DNA of 64,000 nt. It comes from Haliclystus octoradiatus (lineage: Eukaryota; Cnidaria; Staurozoa; Stauromedusae; Haliclystidae). Shown here in pieces: positions 49,997-63,787 of this stretch; the stretch's first letter is position 1; every line of letters begins with the position of its first letter. A model generated the notes under the pieces. The model was not told the DNA's origin and made no database searches. It worked only from the letters and a program-made list of their open reading frames with translations. The stretch covers positions 36,945,024-37,009,023 of the forward strand of contig OU744447.1 of the NCBI GenBank assembly GCA_916610825.1. The letters run 5' to 3'. The translations under genes were made by a program, and so were the position numbers.

Positions 49997-50451
49997 ATTA
50001 ATGGAGGATAGTGGTATTGTGTACCCAGTATTGTGAAATGAAAAAATACAAACCACAAACAATTATTTTAGTTAAATGTCTCTTGTCTCTTTCATTGTCA
50101 ATTTTTCTTTGCAAATAACTAGTTTTCAATCTTTAGGATGAATTATCTGTCATTTATTTTTCATTTCCGATGTCAATAGTTGATCATTGTAGCCATGGCT
50201 TCTATATCCCGCATGCAGATTCTCTGTAATCTGGAACTTATATTATAGTAGGAGAAAACATGTTCTACTGATTTATCCTAAAGTTTTGATTTGCTCAGAA
50301 CCAAATCATTTTTGAGAATTAATGAGGATAGCTATGACTTGTATGTCTTAACTTATTACTATTTAAATATAATAATAACAATACATTTTTAATAGTAAGT
50401 CAAATGCATGCAGCTATTGCAAATGTTTCCATGCAGCAGGATACAACAAAT
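49997..50451. other. RACK1 3' flank
   Basis: No clear AATAAA in the first 100 bases after the stop codon; I see no other gene or repeat. Confidence 0.4.
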
Positions 50452-50803
50452 CTACAATCTGTATAGTAGAAAAGTCCCATAGAAAAAATCAAACAATCAT
50501 ATGGACACTTTGACTATCAGATAGTAATTATTGGAAATAGTCTAGAATCATTCAACATGATATTCTAAACTATTTTCAAATCTGCAACGGAACTAGTTTC
50601 TGACCCTTTTCATTTATATCTGAGTTTTAACGATAAGAGCCTAGAACTAATTCCGATGGATGTTTTAAAATATTATTTGACTCAATTAGTTTGAATATCA
50701 TATGCATAATGTAAAGATCTAGACTATTTCCAATAATTAGTTGATAGTCAAAGTCTCCATATGAAAGTTTGATTTTTTCGCTATACTACTACACAGATTG
50801 TAG
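50452..50803. mobile_element. MITE related to the element at 23246
   Basis: Left end CTACAATCTGTATAGTAG, right end the inverse of CTACAATCTGTGTAGTAG. Subterminal AAAAAATCAAACAATCATAT and TGACTATCAGATAGTAATTA are also inverted on the right. Without the nested SINE, it is the empty form of 23246-23792. Confidence 0.8.
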
Positions 50804-51737
50804 TTTTGCCTTCTGGAATCCTAGAGGCGTTTCAACAGTTTCTTCTGAATTTCTTTGTTGATGTTTGACCAATAAATCATAGAATTTAGCAATTTCCATC
50901 TGAATTTACTATAGATTGATTTCATGTGATTTAATGTATAACTACTAGGGCAAGGGGCAACTGTGATCTATAACGTCCTTCTCGATCATTATTAATACAA
51001 TTTGTCTAGGAAATCTGAAATTATAATTTTGCTCGATAAATGTTGAATATAAACACGATCATATGAAACTTAATAATCATTTAATTTTATTCAAGACACG
51101 TTTATGTACATTTGGATACTTGCAATTTCTTCGATACGTTTGAGAGGACCAAGATCGCTTGTTGTTGTCCAGAAAGATTTAAAAACAGAACACGCCCACT
51201 TTCAAAAAGTATGATACATTATTTTCACTTTACTTCTTATTAATACAGTCGGACTTGCTTAATTAATATTCCCCCTCTGGTACAAATGAAAAGTGGGACA
51301 TTAAGCGAGGTAGGAATATGAAAGTTTGTATGGAGAATGGAAAATAGAATCAGATTTATACGGGATATTAAGTAAATTAGGTGGGACATTGAAAGAGGGG
51401 ATATTAACCAAGTTCGACTGTACGTTTTATAGAGATAAAACCTTTGTTAAGTCTTTTTGTTAATACTGCATAGGGAACATTTTAAATTGGTTTAGATTTT
51501 TGCTTATAAATGATTTATCAAAACCCTGAATCAAAAAGTGATTTTAATTTCGATTTTTCTGATATCCTATTATTCCTATATTGTTATTTTTGTCACGAAA
51601 TCCGCCATTATGGAAAATATCATTTTACATGGTTTCCATGACACAATGAATCGTGACGTCATATTACAGTTCACGAGATAAAAAACTGTTCTAAATTAGG
51701 TAAAAATCAATTAATCAATGCGTCATGATTGATTTAC

Positions 51738-51745
51738 TATAAATA
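51738..51745 (+). promoter_or_regulatory. TATA-like box of right coiled-coil gene
   Basis: TATAAATA about 100 bp upstream of the ATG at 51844, conserved in the left arm at 5819-5826. Confidence 0.5.
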
Positions 51746-51843
51746 AGAGTGTCCGATCTCGCTAATTCATTTTACGATATATTCTGGAGCTGATAAGCCG
51801 TGAATTATACGAAGAGAGATTTTGATCAATTTGTCGATCAAAT

Positions 51844-54800
51844 ATGACTTCAACGATATATCGTCTTCCTAATCGGAGTAGAATGGATGATGACCGATAT
51901 TTGGAGGGATTGAAGATGAGAAAGCAGGATGAATACGATTTCATCGGACGTGAGCCAATTAGGGCAGCAGAAGGAGAACAGAGAAAGAGAGAGTGGTATA
52001 ATTATATATACAATCGTAAGTAAACATCACATTCAAATTTAAATTACATAGAAAATACTATTTTAGGTGTTGCGACTACAAACGATATTAGATAATCGTT
52101 TACTATAATTATCCTTGCAAATCCGAGACTTCAGAGCTTAATTAAAAATGTATTTAAAAATGAAAACCAGCCGTAGACATTTGCTAGAATTCAATCAATT
52201 AAAGTAATTCACAATTTAAAGTTATCTCCTCATCAATTTACTAATTGTAGCTGGCATCCAAAGTGTTTTAAATATTATATCAAAGCAATTTGAAATAACT
52301 ATCGATAAATAGATCGACAATAAATTGTAACAAGTCTTTACAATTCAAATACCAACAGACACGATATTACAATCCGCTATACTATACTTGTAATACAAGA
52401 ACTCTAACTTTAATTTCATCAAATGCAAAGATAGTCAAATGTTAGAAATTGCCGTGATTCTATCAAATTAAAGCTAGCGAAATATACACGAATAGGAATA
52501 ATCAAATACATAGCGACAAGTGTAGACAATCAAAGACTACGTAAAATTCACGTAAGAAAATATCTAAAATTACAATGTATCGCTAATCAAACTCAAAACA
52601 AATCAATACGAAGGGAATAAATTAAAATAATAGTGACATTGCAAAATACAATGGTTTTAATTCATAATTAATTTAAAAAGCATATAAATTTATGCAAGAA
52701 AATTTTAAAGAAATAATGAATCAAAAATTACAATTATTGTACATACATTTTCTGCGTTTATTTGTTTCCATTTTAACATAAATAAATCCATTTCAAATCA
52801 CGTAGAGATACTTTTAATTTCAATTTATATGATTACAATTTTGAAAATTGAAAGTTTGAATTTGTTGTTATTGTCCACGTGACATTGAAATGAAAATTGA
52901 ACGTGGTCCATGTTTTCCCGCGCTTTCTATTTCTACAAAATAAAAAATGCACATTATTAATCACTAAATGAAGAAATGTGTCAACCAATTCAAGGAAGAG
53001 TTATTATATTACATTCTCATATGTGATCAAAATATATTGGCTTATTTATGTAAGCACCAGAATCCATATAGCCAGGGCGCAGAAGCAAAACCATGAGCAA
53101 AACGCTGTTTAGCTTAGAAACATTTCGAGTCTGCACGCAGGCTAGAATCCATACTGTATATATTCAAAATAGAGCCTTGCTGAAGAGTAGATAGAACCGG
53201 ATAGAACTGAATAGTCCATCTCTATCGTCAACAAGGGGAAATTACAAGAATGTTGATAATAAAATTTGACTATGTCTAGGTGTCCAGGTGTTAAATAAAA
53301 ACCTCTAAAAGTGATCACATATTTATGAAACGGACCACAACAAACAGGGAATGCACATTGTATTGTACTATGAAATCAGCTAAGATGATCATGAAAGCAA
53401 GGAAAAGCTGTTATTGCTAGATATATTATATACATCAAATAGAAATAGGGAAACCTTTACAACAGATCACTTGTGTAATCAATGGTCATGTATATGGACA
53501 GAATTTTTGGTCATTTGTTTTCCAACTGTGAGTGAAGTACACTCAAACCTTCTATAACGACCACCTGTCTATAGCAGCCACCACCTGGATATAATGCCTA
53601 AAAAAATATTTTCTAGTGAATTGGGCAAGTATATGAAAGCCACATAAATATATCATAGGCGGCATTTCATCAATCATTGAGAAATTGGCACAATTCCTAA
53701 GATAGAATCACCAGTAATCATCAATATCTTATCAAATAACTATACCTACTTTGAATATTTCAAGTAAATTTATAAATAGCTAATTAATTTACTTGAAAAC
53801 ATGGGATAAAGCATTTATAATAATATCACAAAATAGATTATAATTTCAATGGAAATTTTGTAAACATTTTTTAAAGTCAAAAATGTATAACACTAACAGG
53901 TTTTAACTCTTTTTCTGTTAGGTCGTAGTGATATGCCTGGCAAGTGTTATTCCGATGAGAGATATGATGATTTTAGTAATGAAAAATATCTTTTAAATCA
54001 AGTTAACGAAGAAGTCATTTCTTTGAAAACAGAAACAGCATATAACGAAAAGAACTTTGAAAAGTTGCAAGACAATTGTTACAACAGATTTCGTCAAATT
54101 GAGCATAGAATGACGGTTAAAAATGCAATCATTGAAGAACACAATCAAAAATTTCTTGCTAGAATTGAAGCACTTAAGACCAGCAATGAAAAACGCAGAT
54201 TAGAAAATGATAGGAAATTTAACCAAAACCTTGAAAAGATTGATGAATTTTCAAAGAATTTGTTCAAAGTTGATGAAAAAGTGCAGCAGCATAAAAAAGC
54301 AATGCTCAAAAGAACAGAAGAAAATCATTGCACTATTATCAAAACTCAAAACACCATCGAGGAATTGAACAAATCATTTGCAGATCAAAATGATATTTCA
54401 CACCACGTTGAAGCAATGGAAGCAGACCATCAAGCATTTGCAAATAAACAAGAAATAATTAAAAAATCTTTTGAAGATGGAAGGAAAAAAATTCTTGCTC
54501 AACAAAAAAATCTCAATCAAAAATGTGAAGACCTGTTGACAAAGCAGAAAAGTAGCAATGATATGACTGAAGAACTTTTGGTAAAAATTGAAAGCATAAA
54601 CATCAACAATGATATGCTTGAAAAAAGATGCAATAAATTGGAGAAAGATACAGGTGGAATCATAGAGCGTTACAGAAAAGCAAAAAACGCGGTAAACTAC
54701 GAAAAAAAATTCAATCATTTTAAAAGCGAAATCAATCGTCTGCATACAAGAGTTCACCGCATTGCTAATTTCAACCATCAAAAACTGCAAAAAGTCATTT

Positions 54801-57800
54801 GTTTAAACGAGAAGCACGTTGAAAGTGCCCTTCACGTTGAGAGATACATTAAAAGTGAAATGCACAAATACCAAACAGAATTGCATGATGTCGTTGATCA
54901 ATTTGCAAAACTGCAAAATAATGACGCAGCTTCAATTGATGATATTGAAACTCTCAAAAATCAAATCATTGAAATTATCAAAGACCATCAATCAGTCACT
55001 GACGAAATCAAGAATATTAAAATCAAGCTTCAAACACATGATGACGATATTAAACAACTTAAAAAAGATGCAAAAGTAACAACTAATAATTACAAATATG
55101 GTATTAGTGAATTCAATAAGCTTGTTGACAATCTAAACACCATCAAAGATGACATTAAAGAAATAAAACAATTTGTATTTAACGATGAAACATCAATAAA
55201 CATAAAAAATGAAATTGAAACTGCCATGGCTGATGTCAAAAATTCATTTCAAATCAAACTGGACGCTATTAACAAAACACCAACTAATATTGATACTAAA
55301 TTTAACAATGATGTGAAAGCCGTTATTTCTTCTCAATTGGACAGTATCTCATTGAAACACCAAAATGATATATCACAGCTCAAAATTACACAAGATCATA
55401 CAGCAAAAACTATAACACAGATTGATAAACAGGTTAAACATATTATTAAAACACAAGCAGAAATAGTCGAAGAAAACTTGAAAAATGAAAACGATAATCA
55501 TAAAATTGCGGGAAATATTAACACACGACTAGAAATAATCGAGGGAAACCAAGAGCATCAGAGAAATCTGGCATTTAACAACGAAAATCATTCTGTATCT
55601 ATAAACGAAGAACACGAGAGATCAATTTATAATTTAGATATGAAATTGACTAATCAAATGATGGATACCAAGTCTGATATCGAAGAATATTCTAGAATTA
55701 ATAACATCCAATCAAAAGAATCAATTAATAAACTGTTTGAAAAAATTGAAGATATCAATGAAACAGTTTCAAGTGTTCAGCTGAATATAAAAAATAATGA
55801 AAATAAAAACTGTTCTTTATCTGACATTGAGAATGCAAAAATTAAAAATGACCTAGAGTGTCTATCTGGCAATGTATCTGATTTGAAACAAAATCACAAC
55901 GATATGCAACAGAAGATAGTCACACTAGCGAATGAGATCAAAGGTATGGATCAAATTGACAACAAGAATGTATTGAATGAAATGAAAAAGGAGTTAAATG
56001 AAATCAAACTATCATCAAGAAACAACTTTGATGAAATGAATACCAACAACAATGAAATAAAAAACATCAGAGAAAAGATCCAAGCACTGGAGAACGATAT
56101 GAAAAATCTAAAAGAAATCTTTGATAAAAATAACAAAGTTAAAAATACTGAAATTGTCAACGAAAATACAGATAGTAAAGAAAAAATCAAAATGTTAGAA
56201 AATAGTATCAAAGATCTAAATGATGAACTTCAATTAACGAAGGAACAATCTCACGTAAAAAGTAACGATATAAAGCAACAACAAATAGATGAAATCAAAG
56301 CTCTGAAAAGCGAAATTACAAACTTAAATGAAAAATGTTCAATTCAGGAATGTGATGATAAAATGACAAAAACACAATTTAATAAATTGAGACAACAAAT
56401 AAAAGACCTCACATCAGCCTTTGAACATCAAACCTCTGAAAATCAAAGTATGAAACAATTATTCAATGAACTCAAAACTGAGATGAAAACATTTAAGAAA
56501 GAACAACAAAATCTTATACAGTCACATAAAATGATTTCAGAAATAAAACACCAAACTGAACATGAAACATTTAATCAAGACAAAATAACATCAATTCAGA
56601 ACAGCATCAGTGAAATACAAGATAGTCTCAAATCATTAGGTCAAAATCTCCCACAGATTGAGCAACACAGTGATGAAATAATATCCATCAATGATGATGT
56701 AGAAGATATAAAAATTGATATCAAGCGCATGAAAACAAATAATGGCACAAATGAGCTTCGAATGGATGCTATTAATGACGACAGTCAGCGTATTTGGGAT
56801 ACCATTAATGAAATCAAACGTCAAGTGTCAGATGTCATCAAACAAGCCGCTGGAATTGAAGCTGTTCTTCAGGCGTGTGAAAATGTCCATATATCGCCAA
56901 CATATGAAAATAAAAAGTGAGTAGAAGTCATTATGATCCGATCAGTTGCACATGAGTCTTGTTATGAGATATGAATGACACATTGAATATAAGGAACTCT
57001 CTACTAAAGCACTCTCTCTGCAATAGAAATAATTAATTGTGTTAGTGGACACCAGTCTGTTGATGCCCATAGTTAAGTATTCAAACCAATATAGCGATGC
57101 CAATATTATCTTTAGCCCCAAAAACAATTTATCACATCGTGATTTCATCTCCATAATTAATTTATTCTCTGTTTTAGTCTTTTCAAACCAAAACGAAACA
57201 TTTCAATCAAAGAGCAGAACAATGAAATATTCACCATTCCAAATTGTCTTGATGTTAACAATGAAATGTGCAACAACAGTGAAGCAGATAATCAAATTGT
57301 GGAAAAGCAAAAAGAAGATATCACTCAGTCAACAGAATATACAAAAGTCGCAGATGACAATGACGAATATGGTGATGATGACTTTGAAGAAGATGACGAG
57401 ATCCCAACTAAAAATGTAGAACCAACAAACATTTGTGAAATTACAAAATCAAACATTGAAGTTGCACCAAGCAAAACTGAATCAACTACAACAGTAAAAA
57501 ATGTTTCATCTGATGAAATTGAAACCAATGATTCATTTATTAAACAAAATTATGATGAAAATGAGAGTGACGATGAAAGTATAAGTGACGATGAAAGTAT
57601 TTGTGATATGAACTGCGATGACTTTGATTACTGGGAAGACATAGTACCTATCAACAACAAAGAAGAGCAAACTAAGAACACCATCGAAAATGAATGTATA
57701 ACAAATAAAAGCCAAGATACATCAATCAGCAAAGACAACATCTCTAATACAGATACATCAAATAATATAAAAATCATTGAAGATAGTGTTGGCAGTGAAA

Positions 57801-60090
57801 AGAAAGAAGATAAACCAATCATATCACGTCACATGAAAGAAGTAAACAGTGATTTAGATTTTACTCTCAATGATAATGTTGACGCAGATGAGAAAGTAGA
57901 ATCAAAAGAGGATTCAGTATTTGTAAATCAAAACAGAGAAGATAGTGTAACTGATGATGTAACTATTGATAGCGATATTGATTGTAATGAATACGCTTAC
58001 TGGGAAGACATTGTGCCTGATGATGAAACTGTCTTGGCTAAACAAAACAACACCACTGGTCAACCATCATGTGACCTGGAGAAAGATCAAATCTGCAACT
58101 CTGACATCGCAGAAGATAAAACTAAAACTGATCAACTGCAGCAAAAATCAATCTCAAAAGAAAGCTCAGTTGCAGGTAGCTCAGGAATGTCAACTCTGGA
58201 TGGTCTGCCGCCGATTGTAAATAAAATCAATAAAAAATTAAAAACCAAATCAGAACATACAGCAAGGAGATCACGCCACATGAAAAAGTTGAATCAAGAT
58301 TTAGATGACATATTTGCTAGTGATTCAACAGACAGTGCTTCAGAACCAGAAATGCCATTGTTCCTTGCAAAAGGTAAAAACAAATATTCAGATGTTGTTT
58401 AAGCACTTATATAGCACATAGATTAGTCCATTCACATAGGTTAGTAGGTTTAGGTCAACTACGGAACGATAGGTTGATGTTGAAGACGTTTCAATTTGCA
58501 TTCTTAGTCCAAATTGGTGTTAATATAAAAATTCAAATTGATAAATAATATTTCTGTCTTTTTATTTTTCAAACAGATTTTCAAAAGCCAAAACTTTCAC
58601 CAGCTGCAGCATCTCAATCGCACCACACTCAAGCATCGGATATTGGAAATGGTAAGAACTTAAAACAAAGTTGATTGCTTTAAAACATGACGTTTATCAG
58701 ATTGAGACACAACTGGCATAGTGACCCTTCTAAAAGTTAGACCAGCATTGGAATGTTAATCTGATTACCAACACACAATATTCTAAGCAGCTACTGCTCA
58801 GTTATCCTTGGTTAGTTTTTCCCGCATAGCTCAATAGTACTCCCCTCTCATAGAATGCTGACTCGCCTTTCCATTTACTGTGCAATTTATCAATTAAAAG
58901 TTTTCATATCAGCCTATATGTTCCAACTATAAAGTTGATAGGATACAAAATTTATTAGACTTTCTACTCTACTTCACCTTTCCGTACACTATGCATTTTA
59001 TCAATTTCAAAGTTTTCATATATCGGCCTTAATGTTCCACTTTATAATTCTGAATCAAAGATGAGGGAAAATCAAACTTAGCTAGACTTTCTACTCCACA
59101 ATGAATACCACACTACCACCAGCAATTGACATAGTTGCATTAACTCTTCTCTCAACAGATATTGAAAAACCAATTATATCACCAATGGTTACATTGAAGC
59201 CTCTGGGTATCATAGCAACAACATCAGCAGAAGACAAAGAAGAAAGTGGCAGCGATCCATTTGCAGACATAGACGATGTATTAAATATGATACCAGATGA
59301 TAACAACAACAACAACATTAAATCAAATAACAACATCAATTCATCAACTACTGTGTGTGAGAATGATTACTCTGACGATGAATTTGAAGATGTTTCAGAA
59401 AGCGAAGATATGAAGCATAGCATCACCATTGCAGATGAAACGCATCAAAGTATAACTGTATCAAACAAAAGTGTCAATGTAGAAAGTGGAGTATTCTCTG
59501 TAGATGAGTTAACACCAATCAAACGTGTTACCACTAAGACAGAACCACCAGCCAAAAATAGCATTAAATCTAAATCAGAAACTTCACTTGAATTTAAGAA
59601 AGATAGCAAATCACCAACAAGTAGTTTAACATCTTTGGCAAATTTACCATCATTGAATAAAAAGCAAAACATTACAAAACCAAAACAGAAAATCAAAAAA
59701 CCAAATAATGGAATGGATGATATCGATAAATTATTTGGATATATAGATGATGAAATCGAAACACCAAACATTGATGTAAATAAAAATAATAACAACGAAA
59801 CAGAAGATTCAAATGACACATTTTCATGGTTTACAGTAGCAAAAGGAGAGAAAAAAGCAAATGAACTTATGGATTGTAAAAGTTCAGCTAAAACTCAACC
59901 ACCTGCTAAGACTGAAATTGTTGATAAACCAAAAATGATTTGCGATAACACCAGCAAGAGTAGTGTTAATAATAAACCTGTTATACCTGTTATGAATAGA
60001 AGTTTATTAGGTAATTTACCACCTTTGTCTAGCCGTGTTCGTACTGGAGGGAATGGTCTACCTCCATTAAAAAGATTGCCTAAATTATAA
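51844..60090 (+). CDS. Long coiled-coil protein with acidic motif-repeat tail, right copy (complete)
   Basis: Five exons join in phase: 51844-52015, 53922-56916, 57178-58373, 58577-58651 and 59159-60090, giving 1789 residues. Residues 1-57 (MTSTIYRLPNRSRMDDD...) are basic and Tyr/Arg-rich. Residues about 70-1050 are a long Lys/Glu/Asn/Ile-rich coiled coil. The last 700 or so are acidic and probably disordered, with repeated short motifs: DYWEDIVP/AYWEDIVP, RHMKEVNSDLDF/RHMKKLNQDLDDIF and LDGLPPI/LANLPSL/LGNLPPL/NGLPPLKRL. A structural or scaffold role is plausible, but I do not recognise the family. Reading through the donor at 58374 would stop at 58402, a possible shorter isoform. The last acceptor could instead be slightly upstream in the same frame (59122 or 59134). 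Confidence 0.82.
53538..53630. repeat. Remnant of the CCACCTGTCTATAG dispersed element (right arm intron 1)
   Basis: Same remnant as 3971-4053 in inverse orientation: ACTCAAACCTTCTATAACGA then CCACCTGTCTATAGCAG. Confidence 0.6.
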
Positions 60091-60148
60091 ATTATTTAGC
60101 TTTTATATAAAATTGTATATATTAAAACTTTGGATTTATGAATTTGTA

Positions 60149-60154
60149 AATAAA
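60149..60154 (+). terminator. Poly(A) signal of the right coiled-coil gene
   Basis: AATAAA 59 bases after the stop codon at 60088-60090. Confidence 0.7.
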
Positions 60155-62254
60155 TATATCTAGAACCTACCTTTAAAACAAATTCCTTTTCTCTTGCCTT
60201 TATCAGTTTTCTTTAATTAGGCTTAAGTAACACAAGGTCCAATTCCATCGACCATAGCCATACTGTATTAATTAAGATGTAGCCTATCGATCGATTCACC
60301 TTGATTGGTGCTAGCAGTTTTCAAATTGGATACCAACTCTGCATCATGGTCTCGGCATCACAGTAAAAACAATCTGCCACTGAGCTACCAGTAACAACTC
60401 TATAAATTTAAACACAATTAATTCAAACTTTTCATCAATCACATATGCAAATGGGTGTGCACTGAACCTTAGAACTGCTAGTCAACAAAGTTTTGTGATT
60501 CCGGCCATTTTACCGAATCATTCAACCATCCAAATCCTTTTCGCTAGATTGGAAGTGATGGAGATGACTGACAGTCAAATCGTATTCTGGGGAAAAATTA
60601 TATAGGGGCAATCCCGAATGGGTGACCCACTTCCAAAGTTCCAATGGTGTTCGGGGGGCATGCATTGTGTCACATATTTCAAAATTGCTGGAAATTAAAT
60701 TTTGGATAATTTTAACGCTTGCGCTTGTTTAAAAACTTGAAAAGCAGTCTGGAAACAACATCCATAAAAATCTAACAGAGTATAATTCTAGCTCTGTTGA
60801 ACATTAATTAGACTGTCAAAGAGTTTATAGCCTAAACAGAAAGTAGGGATATTTTGGACTTGGAAGGTCGGTCTGCCTATAAGATATATGTTAACAGTTG
60901 TTATCAATACAACATCCAATAATAGTAGGCCTACTTGATAGTAATAGACTTGCACTAATATTATTAACACTCAAAGTATGATAAACAGAAGACTTTATTA
61001 TAATGATTAAAACGTACAACTTTAACTCTAGAATATAAACATAACACAAAAAGACGCGCACAGGTAATTACACAAGAACAATGGATCAGCAGTCCACCAA
61101 TCAGCGCACATTAGTCATATACGTTACAGCCAATAACTAATCAGCGGTCTCATCACAGATAACTATTATATTCACAACAATATAGTTGACTTTGCGCCCT
61201 TTCGAGAAGACTTTGAAATTAGTTAAATTGCCATGACAAAAATAATGAAGTCTCAACTAAAGTTGAAGCCCAATAATATTGTTAGGCCTTGACGGGCCTT
61301 CCATAAAGTACGTACTCAGTTGCGAGGGAGGGGGCTCACTCCAAAAGATTACAACTTGGTACATAGGGGAGGGTCAGAGCCCCGGAGGGCGGAGGGGGAT
61401 GTCAACCTACTCATCTTTACTGTTAGTGTTTCAGTAGCACTTTTTGAAAGATTAGAATGCGATTAATTATCAGTATATTTATGACTAAATAAATTGTTAT
61501 TGTGCAGAAAGTGTAAACTTTAAATTTATTATTTAACCGTGAAAATTGCATGTTTCTAAAAACAGTTGCACTTCTTGTAAGTTGTATAGGGCTATAGGCC
61601 TTATAGATAGGCCCAGGACGAAAACTACAATTACATTTACATACCGGTTCAATCAACTCATTGGGTATGAAATTATCATTGCAAGAAGAATTACAGTGTA
61701 GCTGCTGTCTGCTCCATATCCCATAGGCATCAAAATTCAAATACTGTTGCCCTTGTTGGCACATGTGATGTAGCATAAATTCGGCCTTCACCGTCCAACA
61801 TTTCAAGCCCGCCAGCCGAGAGTCAAGGAAAATAAAATGGACTTGCCATCAGCCTCTGTGTAGAATGTAATTTTCATAGAGAGGTTGACAATGGTAAATT
61901 TTCCTCTTCCATTTTCTTTTACTAAAAATGATTCTCATCTATGACGTCATCTATAGCCATTGACGTTCAAGTCCTCGAGGGAATTATAACAAAATAATAT
62001 ATGCAAATATTTAATTAATAACAAGAACAGTTGATATGTGATAAAAAGCTTCAAATACATACATTTTTCAATGAATGACATGAACGACAACGCAAATAAT
62101 TTTATAATTTATTATTACAGTAACAACGTTCTGGCTTTCAACTGAATCCATTCTCAAGTTGAAAATTAATTTACAAAATATTTCCAAAATATCTATACTT
62201 AATATGAATCACATATCTATCTAGGAAATATATTAGAGGTCTAAATAATAGATA
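60155..62254. other. Gene-poor stretch
   Basis: No convincing exon. A degenerate minus-strand tRNA-like head (TGGTAGCTCAGTGGCAGA at about 60400-60380) may be an old SINE. GGGAGGG-rich patches lie near 61320-61400. Confidence 0.4.
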
Positions 62255-62430
62255 CAGTCAAACCTGTTATAACGATCACCTCTATAAAGCGGCCACCTGT
62301 CTATAGTTGTCACTCTTGCAATGTCTAAAATAGTATTTTCTATTGAATCAAACCTGTATATAAAGTCTATAGTGGTCAATTTATCTACCTCTCCTTGCTG
62401 TCCTTTATATTAAGGTTTCACTGTAGTATT
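62255..62430 (+). mobile_element. CCACCTGTCTATAG dispersed element, copy C
   Basis: Starts GTCAAACCTGTTATAACGAT and ends TTAAGGTTTCACTGTA. The interior GCAATGTCTAAAATAGTATT then TTCTATTGAATCAAACCTGT is the closest match in the window to the satellite unit. The second CCACCTG block has lost about 8 bases. Confidence 0.78.
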
Positions 62431-62451
62431 TTATACAGACCTATCATATTC

Positions 62452-62540
62452 GTCATCATCATCATCATCATTTATTCAGGACTTCCTGATAAGTGTGCAT
62501 AAACTGATAACAGCATTGCGACACCTTTTTTCACAGGACT
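62452..62540 (-). mobile_element. L2/CR1-like LINE 3' end, severely truncated
   Basis: On the minus strand, CTTATCAGGAAGTCCTGAAT then AAATGATGATGATG, a LINE 3' tail of the same style as at 32270-32306. Confidence 0.55.
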
Positions 62541-62550
62541 GACCAGTAGG

Positions 62551-62851
62551 AAACTTCCATACTTTTTTATAAGTGGAAGGTCAAATATTAGATAGGGTAT
62601 CTTTTCCAAAATTGAGAACAAATTTTTAGTGTTTTGCTTTACCAAAAAAAATATTTGAGGTGTACTTTAACCTCCTAATGCAAGTTAATTTATTTTTCAT
62701 TACTATTTTTTCCTTCATTTTTTAGAGTAATATGTCCTTTTTAAAACATAATTGGGATATCTTTTTTATGATCTGAAAACAATTCGATGTTCATCCTCTA
62801 TAAGTTCTATTTGAGCTACCCGTCAAAGCGCAATAGAAGTTACCGCAGGAG
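62551..62851 (+). mobile_element. GGGGTAACTTCC element, copy 3
   Basis: Starts AACTTCCATACTTTTTTATA and ends TCAAAGCGCAATAGAAGTTACC, the order seen at 27985-28270. More diverged than copies 1 and 2. Confidence 0.5.
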
Positions 62852-62910
62852 GCAGGATATAATACACGCCCTTTTGGGAATAGAAACTTGACAACGGATT
62901 CAGTTGAAAC

Positions 62911-62989
62911 CTAGCCTGCGCGCAGACCCAAATCTTTTTTTTATGATTAGTAATCATAAAAAAAAGATTTGGGTCTGCGCGCAGGCTAG
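62911..62989. mobile_element. Perfect 79-bp palindrome, TAGCCTGCG mini-element with target duplication
   Basis: Arms of 39 bases (CTAGCCTGCGCGCAGACCCA... and exact inverse) around a single central base. TTGAAACC is found on both sides (62904-62911 and 62990-62997), fitting an 8-bp target-site duplication. Confidence 0.88.
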
Positions 62990-63553
62990 TTGAAACCGAA
63001 CGTTGTTTCTATTAAAAATATAAAATTGTCAGCGTTGTCGTTCATTTAAAGAGTAAATATCATATACAATAAAATAGAGTGAGTGATTGTCTTGGAGTTT
63101 GAAGTCTTTTCACATCAGCAAAGACGCTACTGAAGACCTGAAATGAATTATCAATTTCAATTAGCTGAATATTTTGAAAGAAAATGTTTTGCTCGACTTA
63201 CTTCTGAAAAGAAAACGATCTATTTGGGATATTTATAAAGTGATTAATGAAATATCAGATTTAGATTATTTGTAAAATAAGTTGGCATTTAAATAAGATT
63301 AGCCATAATAATATAATAATACTGTATAAGAGATAAGTATTTAGACTTTTTGTCATTTATCGCCAACTTCTTTGTATTGTAATATTAACGTTAACATGGT
63401 TGTTTGTTGCCATTTTATATATACTCTTGATGTTTTGAGCACACATGTGATTTGTCTATTGATTGTTTATTTGTCTATTGGCTTGAGTTGTCCTTGATAT
63501 TAGTGTCTCTTGGCTTTATATACAGTCCTCTCAATCATAATCTTTAGAATTTA

Positions 63554-63787
63554 GCCCCCGGGGGACTTCGACGGATTGGCTACACGGGGACGTGCCATTT
63601 TTAAGGAGTGCCTTCTTTTGAAATTGTAAGGTGTCAATTTAGAGATTTCCAAAACTTTAGAGCTTTTCCTTTGTTTTACTCGTAAACATGAAATTTTAGG
63701 GTCTCCTTCCTCCCTTGCTGTGAAAATTAAGGGTTTTCTCGATTTTCGAAAATGGCACAGCCCCGTCTAAAAAATATCGAAGTACCC
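63554..63787. mobile_element. MITE-like element with GGGGACTTCGA ends
   Basis: Left CCCCCGGGGGACTTCGAC...GGGGACGTGCCATTTTT, right the inverse AAAATGGCACAGCCCCGTC...ATCGAAGTACCC. About 234 bp, no ORF. Confidence 0.6.

Larger units (their letters stand above)
51605..57651. repeat. Right arm of the large inverted duplication
   Basis: Inverse counterpart of 1-5963, about 6.05 kb. Homology begins near 51605 (CCGCCATTATGGAAAATATC) and continues at least to 57651, where the left arm leaves the window. It has a block of about 75 bp in intron 1 (around 53683-53750) that the left arm lacks. Confidence 0.93.
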
